The notes beneath the pieces are model-generated. The model ran no database searches and was not told where the DNA came from. It saw only the letters and a list, made by a program, of their open reading frames with translations. A DNA stretch of 64,000 nucleotides from Mycobacterium lepraemurium (GTDB taxonomy: Bacteria > Actinomycetota > Actinomycetes > Mycobacteriales > Mycobacteriaceae), in the NCBI GenBank assembly GCA_002291465.1, contig CP021238.1:3534001-3598000 (forward strand), written 5' to 3'. This document shows positions 10,224 to 19,383 of the stretch, piece by piece; within the stretch, counting starts at the first letter, position 1, and every line of letters begins with the position of its first letter. A program made the translations under genes and the position numbers.

Positions 10224-11264
10224 GTGGCCGCGGTGACTCCAGTTTTCGTCGATGTCGACACCGGCGTGGACGATGCGCTGGCGCTGATGTACCTGTTCGC
10301 CAGCCCGGACGCCGACGTGGTGGGCATCGCATCGACCGGCGGAAACGTTGCGGTGGAGCAGGTTTGCGAAAACAACCTGGGCCTGCTGCAGCTGTGCGGG
10401 TTGACCGGCATACCGGTGTCCAAGGGGTCCGGGCAAGCCCTGACCGGCCCGATGCGGCTGCCGTCAAAAGTCCACGGCCCCAGGGGATTAGGCTATGCCG
10501 AGCTGCCGCCCAGCGACCACAGGGTCACCGACCACGACTCGGCAAGCGCCTGGGTGCGCACCGCGCACGCCCACCCCGGGGAGCTGATCGGGGTGGCGAC
10601 CGGTCCACTGACCAACCTGACGCTGGCGCTGCGGGCCGAGCCCGCGCTGCCGACCCTGCTGCGCCGGCTGGCGATCATGGGCGGCTCCTACGACCATCGG
10701 GGCAACACCACCGCGGTGCGGAATGGAACATCAGCGTGGACCCCGAGGCCGCGACCGAGGTGCTGGCCGGCTGGGGTGGCGCCGACGCCGGGCGGGAGCG
10801 GCTGCCGATCCTGTGCGGGCTGGACCTGACCCGCAAGGTGGCGATGACGCCGGATCACCTGACGCGGCTGGCCGCCGCCGCGGACTCCAGCACCCGCCCG
10901 CTGAGCGCCGACGACGAACCCGGAACCCGGTCGGCGGCCGCCAACCCGCTGATCCGGGTGATCGAGGACGCGATGCGCGTTCTACCTGGAGGCCTATCAC
11001 GACCTCGGCCACGGCTATCAGGCGCACATGCACGACCCGTTGGCAGCCGCCGTCGCGCTGGACCCCACGCTGGTGGCCACGCGTCCGGCGACGGTGGAGA
11101 TCGAGCTGACCGGCACCCTGACCCGCGCCATGACGGTCGCCGACTGGTCGTGTCGTCGAGAACCCAACGCGCTCATCGGGATTGACGTGGAGTCGGCGGC
11201 ATTCTTCGACCGGTTCATCGAACGGGTGGGGCCGTTCGCCCGCCGGGTGGGCGGCGGCCCGTGA
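10224..11264 (+). pseudogene. iunH: Inosine-uridine preferring nucleoside hydrolase IunH, frameshifted
   Basis: The homologue of Rv3393 hydrolyses the N-glycosidic bond of nucleosides for base salvage. The calcium-site motif VDVDTGVDDALAL is at the N-terminus, then ATGPLTNLTLAL and IMGGSYDHRGNT. Frame changes occur near 10724 (RGNTTAV then AEWNISVDPEAATEVL) and near 10983 (a gained G between EDAMR and FYLEAYHDLGHGYQAH). The last third (MHDPLAAAVALDP, with the catalytic-site His/Asp) is in the third frame and ends at 11264. The product would be truncated after the first half. Confidence 0.9.
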
Positions 11265-11427
11265 CGACGGTATCCGCGAAACGAAGGCGGGCCGTCACAC
11301 GAAAAATCGGCGGTTGCCGGTCACCTGCGCCGGTGACGTCGGCGGATTGTGTCTCCATGAAGATGGACGAGTGGGGGCGCGACGTCACGCGTGGACGGCT
11401 CCCGTCAAGTGAAAGGTAGCGAGTGTC

Positions 11428-12687
11428 ATGACGGAGCTGGTTACCGGGGAAACGCTGCCGAACGTGGTCGTCACTGGCATCGCCATGACGACCGCGCTGG
11501 CAACCGACGCCGAGACCACCTGGAAGCTGTTGCTGGACAGTCAAAGTGGTATCCGCACACTCGACGATCCCTTCGTCGAGGAGTTCGATCTGCCGGTGCG
11601 CATCGGCGGACATCTGTTGGAGGAGTTCGACAGTCAGCTGACCCGCGTCGAGCTGCGCCGGACGGGCTACCTGCAACGGATGTCCACCATCTTGGGCCGG
11701 CGGGTCTGGGATAACGCCGGCTCGCCCGAAGTGGACAGTAACCGGCTGATGGTGTCCATCGGTACCGGCCTGGGGTCATCCGAGGAAATGGTCTTCAGCT
11801 ACGACGACATGCGCGCGCGGGGCATGAAGGCGGTCTCCCCGCTCGGTGTGCAGAAGTACATGCCCAACGGCGCGGCTGCGGCGGTCGGGCTGGAACGGCA
11901 CGCCAAGGCCGGCGTCATTACCCCGGTCTCGGCGTGCGCGTCGGGCTCCGAGGGCATCGCCCAGGCGTGGCGCAACATCGTCTTCGGCGAGGCCGACATC
12001 GCGATCTGCGGCGGCGTCGAGACGAAGATCGAGGCGGTGCCGATCGCGGCGTTCGCCCAGATGCGCATCGTGATGTCGACCAAGAACGACGACCCCGTCG
12101 GCGCCTGCCGCCCGTTCGACCGGGACCGCACCGGCTTCGTGTTCGGTGAGGCCGGCGCGCTGATGGTGATCGAAACCGAGGAACACGCCAAGGCCCGCGG
12201 GGCCAACATCCTGGCCCGCATCATGGGCGCCAGCATCACCTCCGACGGCTACCACATGGTCGCCCCGGACCCCAACGGCGAACGCGCCGGGCACGCCATG
12301 AGCCGCGCCATCCAGCTGGCCGGCCTGACGCCCGGCGACATCGATCACGTCAACGCGCACGCCACCGGCACCTCGGTGGGCGACGTGGCCGAGAGCAAGG
12401 CCATCAACAACGCGCTGGGCCCGTACGGCGGCAACGCCGCCGTCTACGCCCCCAAGGCCGCGCTCGGCCACTCGGTCGGCGCGGTCGGCGCGGTGGAATC
12501 CATCCTGACCGTGCTGGCGCTGCGCGACCAGGTCGTCCCGCCCACCCTGAACCTGGAAAACCTCGACCCCGAAATCGATTTGGACGTGGTGGCCGGCAAA
12601 CCGCGACCGGGCAACTACCAGTACGCGATCAACAACTCGTTCGGCTTCGGCGGCCACAACGTCGCCATCGCCTTCGGACGGTACTGA
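11428..12687 (+). CDS. Beta-ketoacyl-ACP synthase II, KasB-like paralogue
   Basis: The 419-residue protein aligns throughout with mycobacterial KasB ([37 protein letters not shown]). The condensing-enzyme triad is present: Cys in [11 protein letters not shown], His in [11 protein letters not shown], His in [13 protein letters not shown]. The C-terminal NSFGFGGHN motif is also present. KasB extends mycolate-precursor acyl chains in FAS-II. The standard kasA/kasB pair lies elsewhere in mycobacterial chromosomes (Rv2245/Rv2246), so this is probably an additional, divergent copy; whether it works in mycolate elongation is not known. GAAAGGTAGCGA precedes the ATG and about 160 bases of upstream space hold its promoter. 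It is intact between two pseudogenes. Confidence 0.85.
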   Translation: MTELVTGETLPNVVVTGIAMTTALATDAETTWKLLLDSQSGIRTLDDPFVEEFDLPVRIGGHLLEEFDSQLTRVELRRTGYLQRMSTILGRRVWDNAGSPEVDSNRLMVSIGTGLGSSEEMVFSYDDMRARGMKAVSPLGVQKYMPNGAAAAVGLERHAKAGVITPVSACASGSEGIAQAWRNIVFGEADIAICGGVETKIEAVPIAAFAQMRIVMSTKNDDPVGACRPFDRDRTGFVFGEAGALMVIETEEHAKARGANILARIMGASITSDGYHMVAPDPNGERAGHAMSRAIQLAGLTPGDIDHVNAHATGTSVGDVAESKAINNALGPYGGNAAVYAPKAALGHSVGAVGAVESILTVLALRDQVVPPTLNLENLDPEIDLDVVAGKPRPGNYQYAINNSFGFGGHNVAIAFGRY

Positions 12688-12744
12688 ACCCACCGTCGCG
12701 CCGGCCCTCGTTTGGTGATCCGAGCAGAAAGTAAAGCAGCGACT

Positions 12745-13891
12745 ATGGCCTTCGCCGAGTATCAGAACGAGCTCTACGACCAGTCGTTGCGCGGCAACCA
12801 GCCGCAGTATCCGATCAGATTCGAGGAGCTGGAGGCCAAGGCGTCGTCGGCGATGACCCCGAAGGTGCTGGGTATGTCGCCGGCGGCGCCGGCGACATAC
12901 CCAGCGGGCCAACTGCGAGGCGTTCAAGCGCTGGGGCTTGTACCCGCGGATGGGGATCGCCCCCGAGCGGCGCGACATGTCCGTCGAGCTGTTCGGCACC
13001 CGGTTCCCGTCCCCGATATTCATGGCGCCCATCGGCGTGATCGGGGTGTGCGACCCCGACGGCCACGGCGACCTGGCCTGTGTTCGGGCCTCGATCCGCA
13101 CCGACGTCCCGTTCTTCGTCGGCACGCTGTCGGCCGATCCAATGGAGGACCTGGCCGACGAATTGGGCGACACCCCAGCGTTTTTCCAGCTCTACACCCC
13201 GCCGGACCGCAAGATGGCCGCCAGCCTGGTGCACCGGGCCGAGGCGGCCGGCTTCAAGGGTATCGCCGTCACCCTGGACACCTGGGTGACCGGCTGGCGG
13301 CCCCGCGACCTGAGCGGCGGGAACTACCCCCAGGTGCCCAGCGGATGCCTGGCCAACTACACCAGCGATCCGGTTTTTCGCGCCGGCTTGAGCCGCGGCG
13401 AAGACCCCACCGAGGCGGCGGTGCGCAAGCTGCCGATCTTCGGCGGGCCGTTCCGGTGGGAGGACCTGGAATGGCTGCGGTCGACGACCAGCCTGCCGCT
13501 GATGGCCAAGGGCATCTGCCACCCCGACGACGTGCGCCGCGCCAAAGACATTGGGGTGGACGCCGTTTACTGCTCCAACCACGGCGGCCGGCAAGCCAAC
13601 GGCGGGTTGCCCTGCCTGGACTTCCTGCCCGGGGTGGTCGAGGCCGCCGACGGGTTGCCGGTGCTGTTCGACTCGGGTGTGCGCAGCGGGGCCGACATCA
13701 TCAAGGCGCTGGCGCTGGGCGCCACCGCCGTCGGCATCGGCCGCCCCTACGCCTACGGGCTGGCCCTGGGCGGCGTCGACGGCATCGTGCACGTGCTGCG
13801 CTCGATCCTGGCCGAGGCCGACCTGATCATGGCCGTCGACGGCTGCCCCTCGCTGAAGGACCTGACGCCGGATGCGCTTCGCCGCGTCTAA
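12745..13891 (+). pseudogene. FMN-dependent alpha-hydroxy-acid oxidase (lactate 2-monooxygenase-like), frameshifted
   Basis: The family oxidises L-lactate or a related hydroxyacid with FMN. The start MAFAEYQNELYDQSL and all later landmarks resemble M. smegmatis lactate monooxygenase: MAPIGVIGVCDPDGHGD, FFQLYTPPDRK, TLDTWVTGWRPRDL, the active-site YCSNHGGRQANGG, and LFDSGVRSGADI. The reading frame is broken near 12870-12900, where the expected YVAGGAGDEHTQRANCEAF is instead a perfect inverted repeat; the text resumes in another frame at RANCEAFKRWGLYPRMG. Small losses on each side (about one and four bases) explain the shift. Translation from ATG 12938 could only give a protein without its N-terminal segment. 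It starts 57 bases after the KasB-like gene and may have been co-transcribed with it. Confidence 0.87.
12867..12905. repeat. Perfect 18-bp inverted repeat with 3-nt loop inside a coding sequence
   Basis: Positions 12867-12884 (GCTGGGTATGTCGCCGGC) and 12888-12905 (GCCGGCGACATACCCAGC) are exact reverse complements separated by GGC. In intact homologues this place encodes Y-V-A-G-G-A-G-D, whose codons already form an imperfect palindrome. The lesions that break the frame are exactly the changes that make it perfect. Confidence 0.93.
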
Positions 13892-13908
13892 CATCTTGCA
13901 CCACAACA

Positions 13909-14775
13909 TTATTCGTAGATTCCCTCCAAATACCACCTCCTTTGCCGGTAGCACAGCAGCGCGCGTTCGCTTTCCAGCAGAACCTGGGCGCGGGCGGTAC
14001 GGTCCCCGCCCTGCCCCCCGGTCGTCCCACCACCGCTCGTCGACCGGCCAGGGCCCGCCCCCACCAGCACAGCCGCTCGCCCCGGCCGTGGACGACCAGG
14101 CGCGCAGGGTCGGCGGAGAACAGCCCCCGGCTGCTGACACGTATCGGATTGTCTTGGGCGTCAAGCAATTCCACCGGATCGTCGAGCAATACCACCGGTG
14201 ACGGCTCGGGCAGCCGGCCGGGCCACGGCAGCTCGGGATCGCACTGCGGCACCGGCTCGTCGCCGAGCGGGATCAAGGTGATGCACTCGGCCGGGCCGCG
14301 GCCACCGGACAGCACCGGCGCCTGCACCGCCTCCGGGCCGAGCAAGCCCTGCACCCGCACCAGCGCCCGGCGGGCCCGCAGCCGGTCCTCCTCCCCAGGC
14401 CGCCCCAGAGCGGCAACTGCAGCGCCTCGGCGGAGACCACCTCCACCGCCCGCAGCCGCAACAGCGTCACCGGGGCGGTGGGACGATCACGCGCGGTGCG
14501 GTTGCTCAACCAGCCGTCCAGTTGCCAGCACACCCGGTCGGCGGTGGCGTCCTCGGTCAACGGCTCGGCGCACCGCCACACCCGGTGGCGTTCTTCGCCG
14601 CTCCCGGTGACGGCGTGAATGGCCAGCCGGGTGCAGCCCACACCGGCAGCTATCAGCGCCTGATGCAGCGTGCCGGCCAGCGAGCGCCCGGCGAACGCCG
14701 CGGCGTCCCACCCGGTCGATCGGCGGATCGCAGTCCAGCACGGCCTCGAGCTCGGCCGGGGGTTACCACCGGAAT
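13909..14775 (-). pseudogene. imuB: ImuB, Y-family polymerase-like mutasome subunit, 3' remnant
   Basis: ImuB bridges DnaE2, ImuA' and the beta clamp in mycobacterial SOS mutagenesis (Rv3394c, about 525 residues). Only the C-terminal 280 or so codons remain: ELEAVLDCDPPIDRV, AAAFAGRSLAGTLHQAL, the clamp-binding motif QLPLWG, RVQGLLGPEAVQAPVLSGG, and the true end LCYRQRRWYLEGIYE with TAA at 13909-13911. They are spread over frames with shifts near 14718, 14395 and 14070. The palm/fingers half upstream is deleted, and the remnant abuts the end of imuA'. Confidence 0.88.
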
Positions 14776-15450
14776 TCACCCCGCCCGCGCCTGAGCCGCC
14801 ACCCGCCGTCCCGCGCACATCCCGCTGACCTGCAGCCGCACCCCGCTGATGCGCCCGAACCCCGGGGCGGGTTTTCCCCACTGGGCCGGTGTGACCTCAT
14901 AGCCACAGACCCGGGCCGCGAGCCGCGTCGGCGCGCCCTGCCAATCGCCGCCGGTGACCAGCAGGGTACAGCCCTTGCTGCGGGCCCGCGCCACCACCGC
15001 CCGGGCCCAGGTCGGCGGCACCCGGCGCCCGCCCAGCCCGAGAACCACCAGGTCCATGCCGTCGACCAGCACCGCGGCCACCTCCACCGGATCGGTCCCG
15101 GGGTCCGGGATCACCGCGAGCCGGCTCAGGTCCGCCCCCATCTCCGCGGCGGCCAGCAGCCCGATGTCCGGCTGGCCGACGATCGCGGCGTTGCCCCCGG
15201 TCGCCGTCACCGCGGCCACCATGCTCACCAGCAGCGACCGGGCGCCCGAGAGCACCGCCACCGACCCCCGGGGCACCCACACTGATTCGGCCAGCCGCCG
15301 CGGCAGGGCCAGCAAAGATTCCGCGCCCAGCAGGTCGGCGGGGGCGGCGCCGGATGCCGCCCCGGACATCTCCGCCATACGCCGGCGCAGCGATTCCAGC
15401 CGCTCGGCGCGGGTTTTTCCGTGGCGACTGGAGGCGAAAGCCGCGGTCAT
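14776..15450 (-). CDS. imuA': SOS mutagenesis protein ImuA' (RecA-like)
   Basis: The 224-residue product starts [20 protein letters not shown]; the ATG at 15448-15450 is preceded by AGGAGG. It matches Rv3395c, the RecA-fold accessory protein of the mycobacterial mutasome ([40 protein letters not shown]). A perfect LexA box lies 36 bases upstream. A longer frame begins further upstream but would place the SOS operator inside the gene, so the shorter start is preferred. The C-terminal 10-20 residues may have been altered by the deletion that removed the front of imuB. With DnaE2 and ImuB gone its known role cannot be carried out. Confidence 0.85.
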   Translation of the reverse strand: MTAAFASSRHGKTRAERLESLRRRMAEMSGAASGAAPADLLGAESLLALPRRLAESVWVPRGSVAVLSGARSLLVSMVAAVTATGGNAAIVGQPDIGLLAAAEMGADLSRLAVIPDPGTDPVEVAAVLVDGMDLVVLGLGGRRVPPTWARAVVARARSKGCTLLVTGGDWQGAPTRLAARVCGYEVTPAQWGKPAPGFGRISGVRLQVSGMCAGRRVAAQARAG

Positions 15451-15485
15451 GACCAGCCTCCTGCCATAACTCGTCGCTCGATATT

Positions 15486-15501
15486 TCGAACTCATGTTCG
15501 A
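15486..15501. promoter_or_regulatory. Perfect LexA/SOS box of the imuA'-imuB operon
   Basis: TCGAACTCATGTTCGA is an exact match to the mycobacterial LexA consensus TCGAAC-N4-GTTCGA, 36 bases upstream of the imuA' ATG. It predicts DNA-damage induction of imuA'. Confidence 0.92.
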
Positions 15502-15664
15502 TTCACTGGGGAGTAAACACCCACCCTCCGACAACCGTCAAGAAACGTAAGGGGCAGCCTTATGCGCTCGGTGCCGCTGGGACGGATGGTGCTTTTTTGC
15601 CCGGAGTGGCCACGCCGGGCCGGGCCGGTGGAAACCGTGCGGCGAGCGGCTTAACCTCGGGTGA

Positions 15665-16784
15665 GTGGCACCCCAGCCGAACGTGTACGCAACCGCGATG
15701 GGCGATGCCTACGAGCGCCTGCGGGGGCTTGGCTACGAACGCGGCGAGATGGAGTTCGCCAACCACGGCCCCATGGCCGCGGAGGCCTTGTCCGCATTGG
15801 GTTTCGGTGACCATGTCGCGGCGTGGGTGGAGGACTACAAGCGCGGCGTCGCCCATCACGATCCGCCCGAGCCCCGCTTTCGGCTGGACCCCTCCGACGA
15901 GCACTCCTGGCGCGAGGCGCTGGGCCGATTCGAGCGCGCCGGCGATTGGGAGGAGCTGTTCGCCCGCGAACTCGCGGACCGGCCGTGGCGGGAGGTGCTG
16001 AGCACCTGGTGGCCCCGCCTGCTGCCCGGCCTGATGGCCGGATTGACCCACGGCCTGATCCGCACCGCGCACACGGTGCGCTGCATGGCGGCCACGGAAT
16101 GCCCGGAACGGATTGCGCTGCAATAGATTTCGCGTGTCCTTGCCTACTGGGCGGCCCGGTACCGACCGCTTCCCGGAAGGGTCGAGCCGACCGGCGAGCA
16201 GACCGTGGCCGGCGCGGTGGCGGCGCTGGCGCGCACCGGGCGCACCGAGGCGCCGCCCGGCGGCCGGCGCCTGGCCGCCCTGCACGACCACCCCGGCTTC
16301 GCCGCGGCGCTCATCGGGTTGCGCCCGCTCGAGGCGGGCCGCCGGCACAGTGAGATGACCACCACCTTCGCCGGGGTGAACATGTCGCATCCCGACGGCC
16401 CGGCGGTGCCGCTCATTCACGGCGTGACGGCTCCCGCCGCGATGCGGATCGCCCTGGCCCACCTCCCCCCACGAGCTGCATACGATGTCAGTCGCCGCGA
16501 TGTGGCACGCCCACGTGGCGTTGCTGCTGATGTTCACCGACGACGCCGGCACCGAGGCGCAAAGCCTCGCCATCGCTTCGAACACCGCGCTGCCGTCGTG
16601 GCAGGAACTGTTCGACCGCGCCGTCGTGTACGGCGACGAGCACGTCATCAAATTCACCGAGGCCTGCTACCGGGAAAACGCCCTCCAGCCCGACCCGCGG
16701 TTCGCCGCGGCCGTGCAGACCGCACAGCGGCGGATCGCGCCGCGCGCCCTCGGCGGCGGCGCGGCGACCATCCCGTCCGGCTGA
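15665..16784 (+). pseudogene. Questin-oxidase-like (DUF4243) family protein, nonsense and frameshift
   Basis: The text DAYERLRGLGYERGEMEFANHG, VAAWVEDYKRGVAHHDPP, GLTHGLIRTAHTVRC and MWHAHVALLLMFT belongs to the questin oxidase-like/DUF4243 family of histidine-rich Baeyer-Villiger-type enzymes, whose role in mycobacteria is unknown. An in-frame TAG at 16124-16126 (IALQ-stop, apparently from GAG) interrupts it, and a gained C near 16468 shifts the frame (LAHLPP then HELHTMSVAAMWHAH). The start is uncertain: GTG 15665 or an ATG at about 15698. The protein ends at 16784, convergent with guaA. Confidence 0.8.
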
Positions 16785-16815
16785 CGGGAGCCCGAGCCCA
16801 TTTCCGGCGGGGCGG

Positions 16816-18369
16816 CTACTCCCACTCGATGGTGCCGGGCGGCTTGCTGGTGATGTCCAGCACCACGCGGTTGACCTCGGGGACCTCGTTGGTGATGCGG
16901 GTGGAGATCCGCTCCAGCACCTCGTAGGGGACCCGGGTCCAGTCGGCGGTCATGGCATCCTCACTGGTCACCGGCCGCAGCACGATCGGGTGCCCGTAGG
17001 TGCGGTTGTCGCCCTGCACCCCCACGGAGCGGACCTCGCCGAGCAGCACCACCGGGCACTGCCAGATCAGCGAGTCCAAGCCGGCGGCGGTGAGTTCCTC
17101 GCGCGCGATCGAGTCCGCCCGCCGCAGCGTGTCCAGCCGCGTCGCGGTGACCTCGCCGACGATCCGGATGCCCAGGCCGGGGCCCGGAAAGGGTTGGCGC
17201 ACAACGATTCCCTCCGGAAGACCCAGTTCCCGGCCGACCGCGCGCACCTCGTCCTTGAACAGCAGCCGCAGCGGCTCGACGAGGGTGAACTTCAGGTCGC
17301 CGGGCAGCCCCCCGACGTTGTGGTGGCTCTTGATGTTCGCGGTGCCGCTGCCCCCGCCGGACTCCACCACGTCGGGATACAGCGTGCCCTGCACCAGGAA
17401 CTCGACCGGCTTGTCCCCCAACACATCTCGCACCGCGCCCTCGAACGCCCGGATGAACTGCCGGCCGATGATCTTGCGCTTGCCCTCCGGGTTGGTCACC
17501 CCGGCCAGCACCTGCAGGAAGGTGTCCGCCGCGTCGACCGTGACCAGGTTGGCGCCGGTGGCGGCCACGAAACCGCGCTGCACCTGCGCGCGTTCGCCGG
17601 CACGCAACAACCCGTGGTCGACGAACACACACGTCAAGCGATCGCCGATGGCGCGCTGCACCAGGGCGGCGGCCACCGCGGAATCCACCCCGCCGGACAA
17701 TCCGCAGATCGCGTGGCCGTCGCCGATCTGCGCGCGGACCTGCTCCACCAGCACACCGGCGATGTTGGCGGCCGTCCAGTCCGCGCCCAGCCCAGCAAAG
17801 TCGTGCAGGAACCGGCTCAGCACCTGCTGGCCGTGCGGGGTGTGCATGACCTCCGGGTGGTACTGCACCCCGGCAAGGCGGCGGGCCCGGTTCTCGAACG
17901 CGGCCACCACGGCGCCGGGGCTGCTGGCCACCACCTCGAAACCGTCCGGCGCGGCGGTGACCGCATCACCGTGGCTCATCCAGACCGGCTGCACGCCCGG
18001 TAGCTCCGAATGCAGTTCGCCGCCAAGCACTTTCAGGTCGGCGCGACCGTATTCGCTGGTGCCGGTGTGCGCGACGGTGCCGCCCAGGGCCTGCGCCATG
18101 GCCTGAAATCCGTAGCAGATGCCGAACACCGGCACCCCTAGGTCGAACACCGCCGGATCCAGCTGCGGGGCGCCCGGCTCGTAGACGCTGGACGGGCCGC
18201 CGGAGAGCACCAGCGCCCGCGGGTGGCGGGCCTTGATCTCCTCGATCGTCGCGGTGTGCGGAATGACCTCGGAGAAGACCCGCGCCTCACGCACCCGCCG
18301 GGCGATCAGCTGCGCGTACTGGGCACCGAAGTCGACCACCAACACGGGTCGCGGCGAAGGCGTTTCCAC
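16816..18369 (-). CDS. guaA: GMP synthase (glutamine-hydrolysing)
   Basis: GuaA converts XMP to GMP with ATP and glutamine. The 517-residue product is full length for the family. The class I glutamine amidotransferase domain is at the N-terminus (nucleophile in [16 protein letters not shown] for the His-Glu pair), then the ATP-pyrophosphatase P-loop [14 protein letters not shown], and the dimerisation domain with [12 protein letters not shown] near the C-terminus, ending KPPGTIEWE. It is essential and intact. In M. tuberculosis guaA is followed by phyA and idsA1; neither is present here. Confidence 0.97.
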   Translation of the reverse strand: METPSPRPVLVVDFGAQYAQLIARRVREARVFSEVIPHTATIEEIKARHPRALVLSGGPSSVYEPGAPQLDPAVFDLGVPVFGICYGFQAMAQALGGTVAHTGTSEYGRADLKVLGGELHSELPGVQPVWMSHGDAVTAAPDGFEVVASSPGAVVAAFENRARRLAGVQYHPEVMHTPHGQQVLSRFLHDFAGLGADWTAANIAGVLVEQVRAQIGDGHAICGLSGGVDSAVAAALVQRAIGDRLTCVFVDHGLLRAGERAQVQRGFVAATGANLVTVDAADTFLQVLAGVTNPEGKRKIIGRQFIRAFEGAVRDVLGDKPVEFLVQGTLYPDVVESGGGSGTANIKSHHNVGGLPGDLKFTLVEPLRLLFKDEVRAVGRELGLPEGIVVRQPFPGPGLGIRIVGEVTATRLDTLRRADSIAREELTAAGLDSLIWQCPVVLLGEVRSVGVQGDNRTYGHPIVLRPVTSEDAMTADWTRVPYEVLERISTRITNEVPEVNRVVLDITSKPPGTIEWE

Positions 18370-18391
18370 GGCTGCCAGCTTAGTGGCTGCG

Positions 18392-18733
18392 CTAGAGCCA
18401 GCTCCTGGTGTGGTTCAGCACGGTGGCTCCCCCGCCATCGGCAACCAGCTGGAACTCGACCGACAGAATGGGCAGCCGCGGTGCATACTGCAACCAGCAC
18501 AGGCGCCGGGGCGCTTCCACCGACGTCACGCGGCACACCGCGGTGTCGTCGCGGCCGCGGCGATGGCGGATCAGCCGAAACGACGTGCCCGCCTCGAGGC
18601 GTTGGTCTGCGGCGGCGTGTTCGACGGCGTCCCAGGTGTCGTACCAATCGGCGATGCCGGCGACCGTGGTGATCATGTCCCACACCTTGTCCGGCGGCGC
18701 GGCGAGGCGTATCGACTTGGAGAGGAAGGTCAT
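18392..18733 (-). CDS. SRPBCC (START-like) family protein
   Basis: A 113-residue protein, [20 protein letters not shown], with a polyketide-cyclase/START-like ligand-binding pattern: [19 protein letters not shown] and a C-terminal helix region [14 protein letters not shown]. The ATG at 18731-18733 is used because the preceding in-frame sequence lacks family similarity; AGGAGGTT-like sequence is not evident. The ligand is unknown. It sits between guaA and an MmpL stump, in the space held by carotenoid genes in M. tuberculosis. Confidence 0.65.
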   Translation of the reverse strand: MTFLSKSIRLAAPPDKVWDMITTVAGIADWYDTWDAVEHAAADQRLEAGTSFRLIRHRRGRDDTAVCRVTSVEAPRRLCWLQYAPRLPILSVEFQLVADGGGATVLNHTRSWL

Positions 18734-18813
18734 GCGCGCAGGCTTTCGGCGACGGCCCGGCCCGAGACCATGGGCCTCGCCACGCAAGGTCTGGAGCCCA
18801 CCCGCTGCGGCCA

Positions 18814-19378
18814 CTAGAACCAGCGTCCGAACAGGGCCGCAATCGCCAGCGTCATCAGCGATCGCACGACGAGGGTGTCGAAGAGCAGCCCCAATCCGAC
18901 GATCGTGCCGAACTGCCCGATCATCCTCAGATCGCTGAACACAAAGGACGCCATGGTGAACGCGAAGACCAGCCCGGCGGAGGTCACCACCGCTCCGGTT
19001 CCGCCCATCGCGCGGATGATTCCGGTCTTGATGCCGGCGCCGATTTCCTCTTTGAACCGGGAGACCAACAACAGGTTGTAGTCCGATCCCACCGCCAGCA
19101 AGACGATCAGCGCCATCGCTATGACCAGCCAGTGCAGGGGACTGCCGAGGATGACTTGCCAGACGAGCACCGACATGCCGAACGAGGAACCCAGCGACAG
19201 CAACACCGTGCCGATGATGACGAGGGCCGCGATCACGCTGCGGGTGATGACCATCATGATGGCGAAAATTAGGCTGGCCGCGGCGATCCCGGCGATCATC
19301 AGGTCGTACTTGGCAGCGTCGCTCATGTCCTTGTACGTCGCGGCCGTTCCACCCAGCTGAATCTTGGCGTCCTCAACC
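18814..19378 (-). pseudogene. MmpL/RND lipid transporter, C-terminal stump
   Basis: Only about 185 codons of a protein normally near 950 residues remain. They contain the last transmembrane bundle of an MmpL transporter: [20 protein letters not shown], the signature [34 protein letters not shown] and [13 protein letters not shown]. The upstream end is a deletion junction at about 19372-19384 in a CCTCAACCTCAAC sequence, directly against the front of a GH65 gene on the opposite strand. At the other end a TAG at 18814-18816 follows FGRWF, with WPQRV continuing in frame after it, so a Trp codon has become a stop. Confidence 0.88.
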
Positions 19379-19383
19379 TCAAC

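Noticed and set aside
13909..14360. A plus-strand frame continuing past the lactate-oxidase-like gene to about 14610, suggesting a 632-residue protein
   Set aside because: The sequence is the reverse of the imuB remnant, whose true end LCYRQRRWYLEGIYE-stop is readable on the minus strand.
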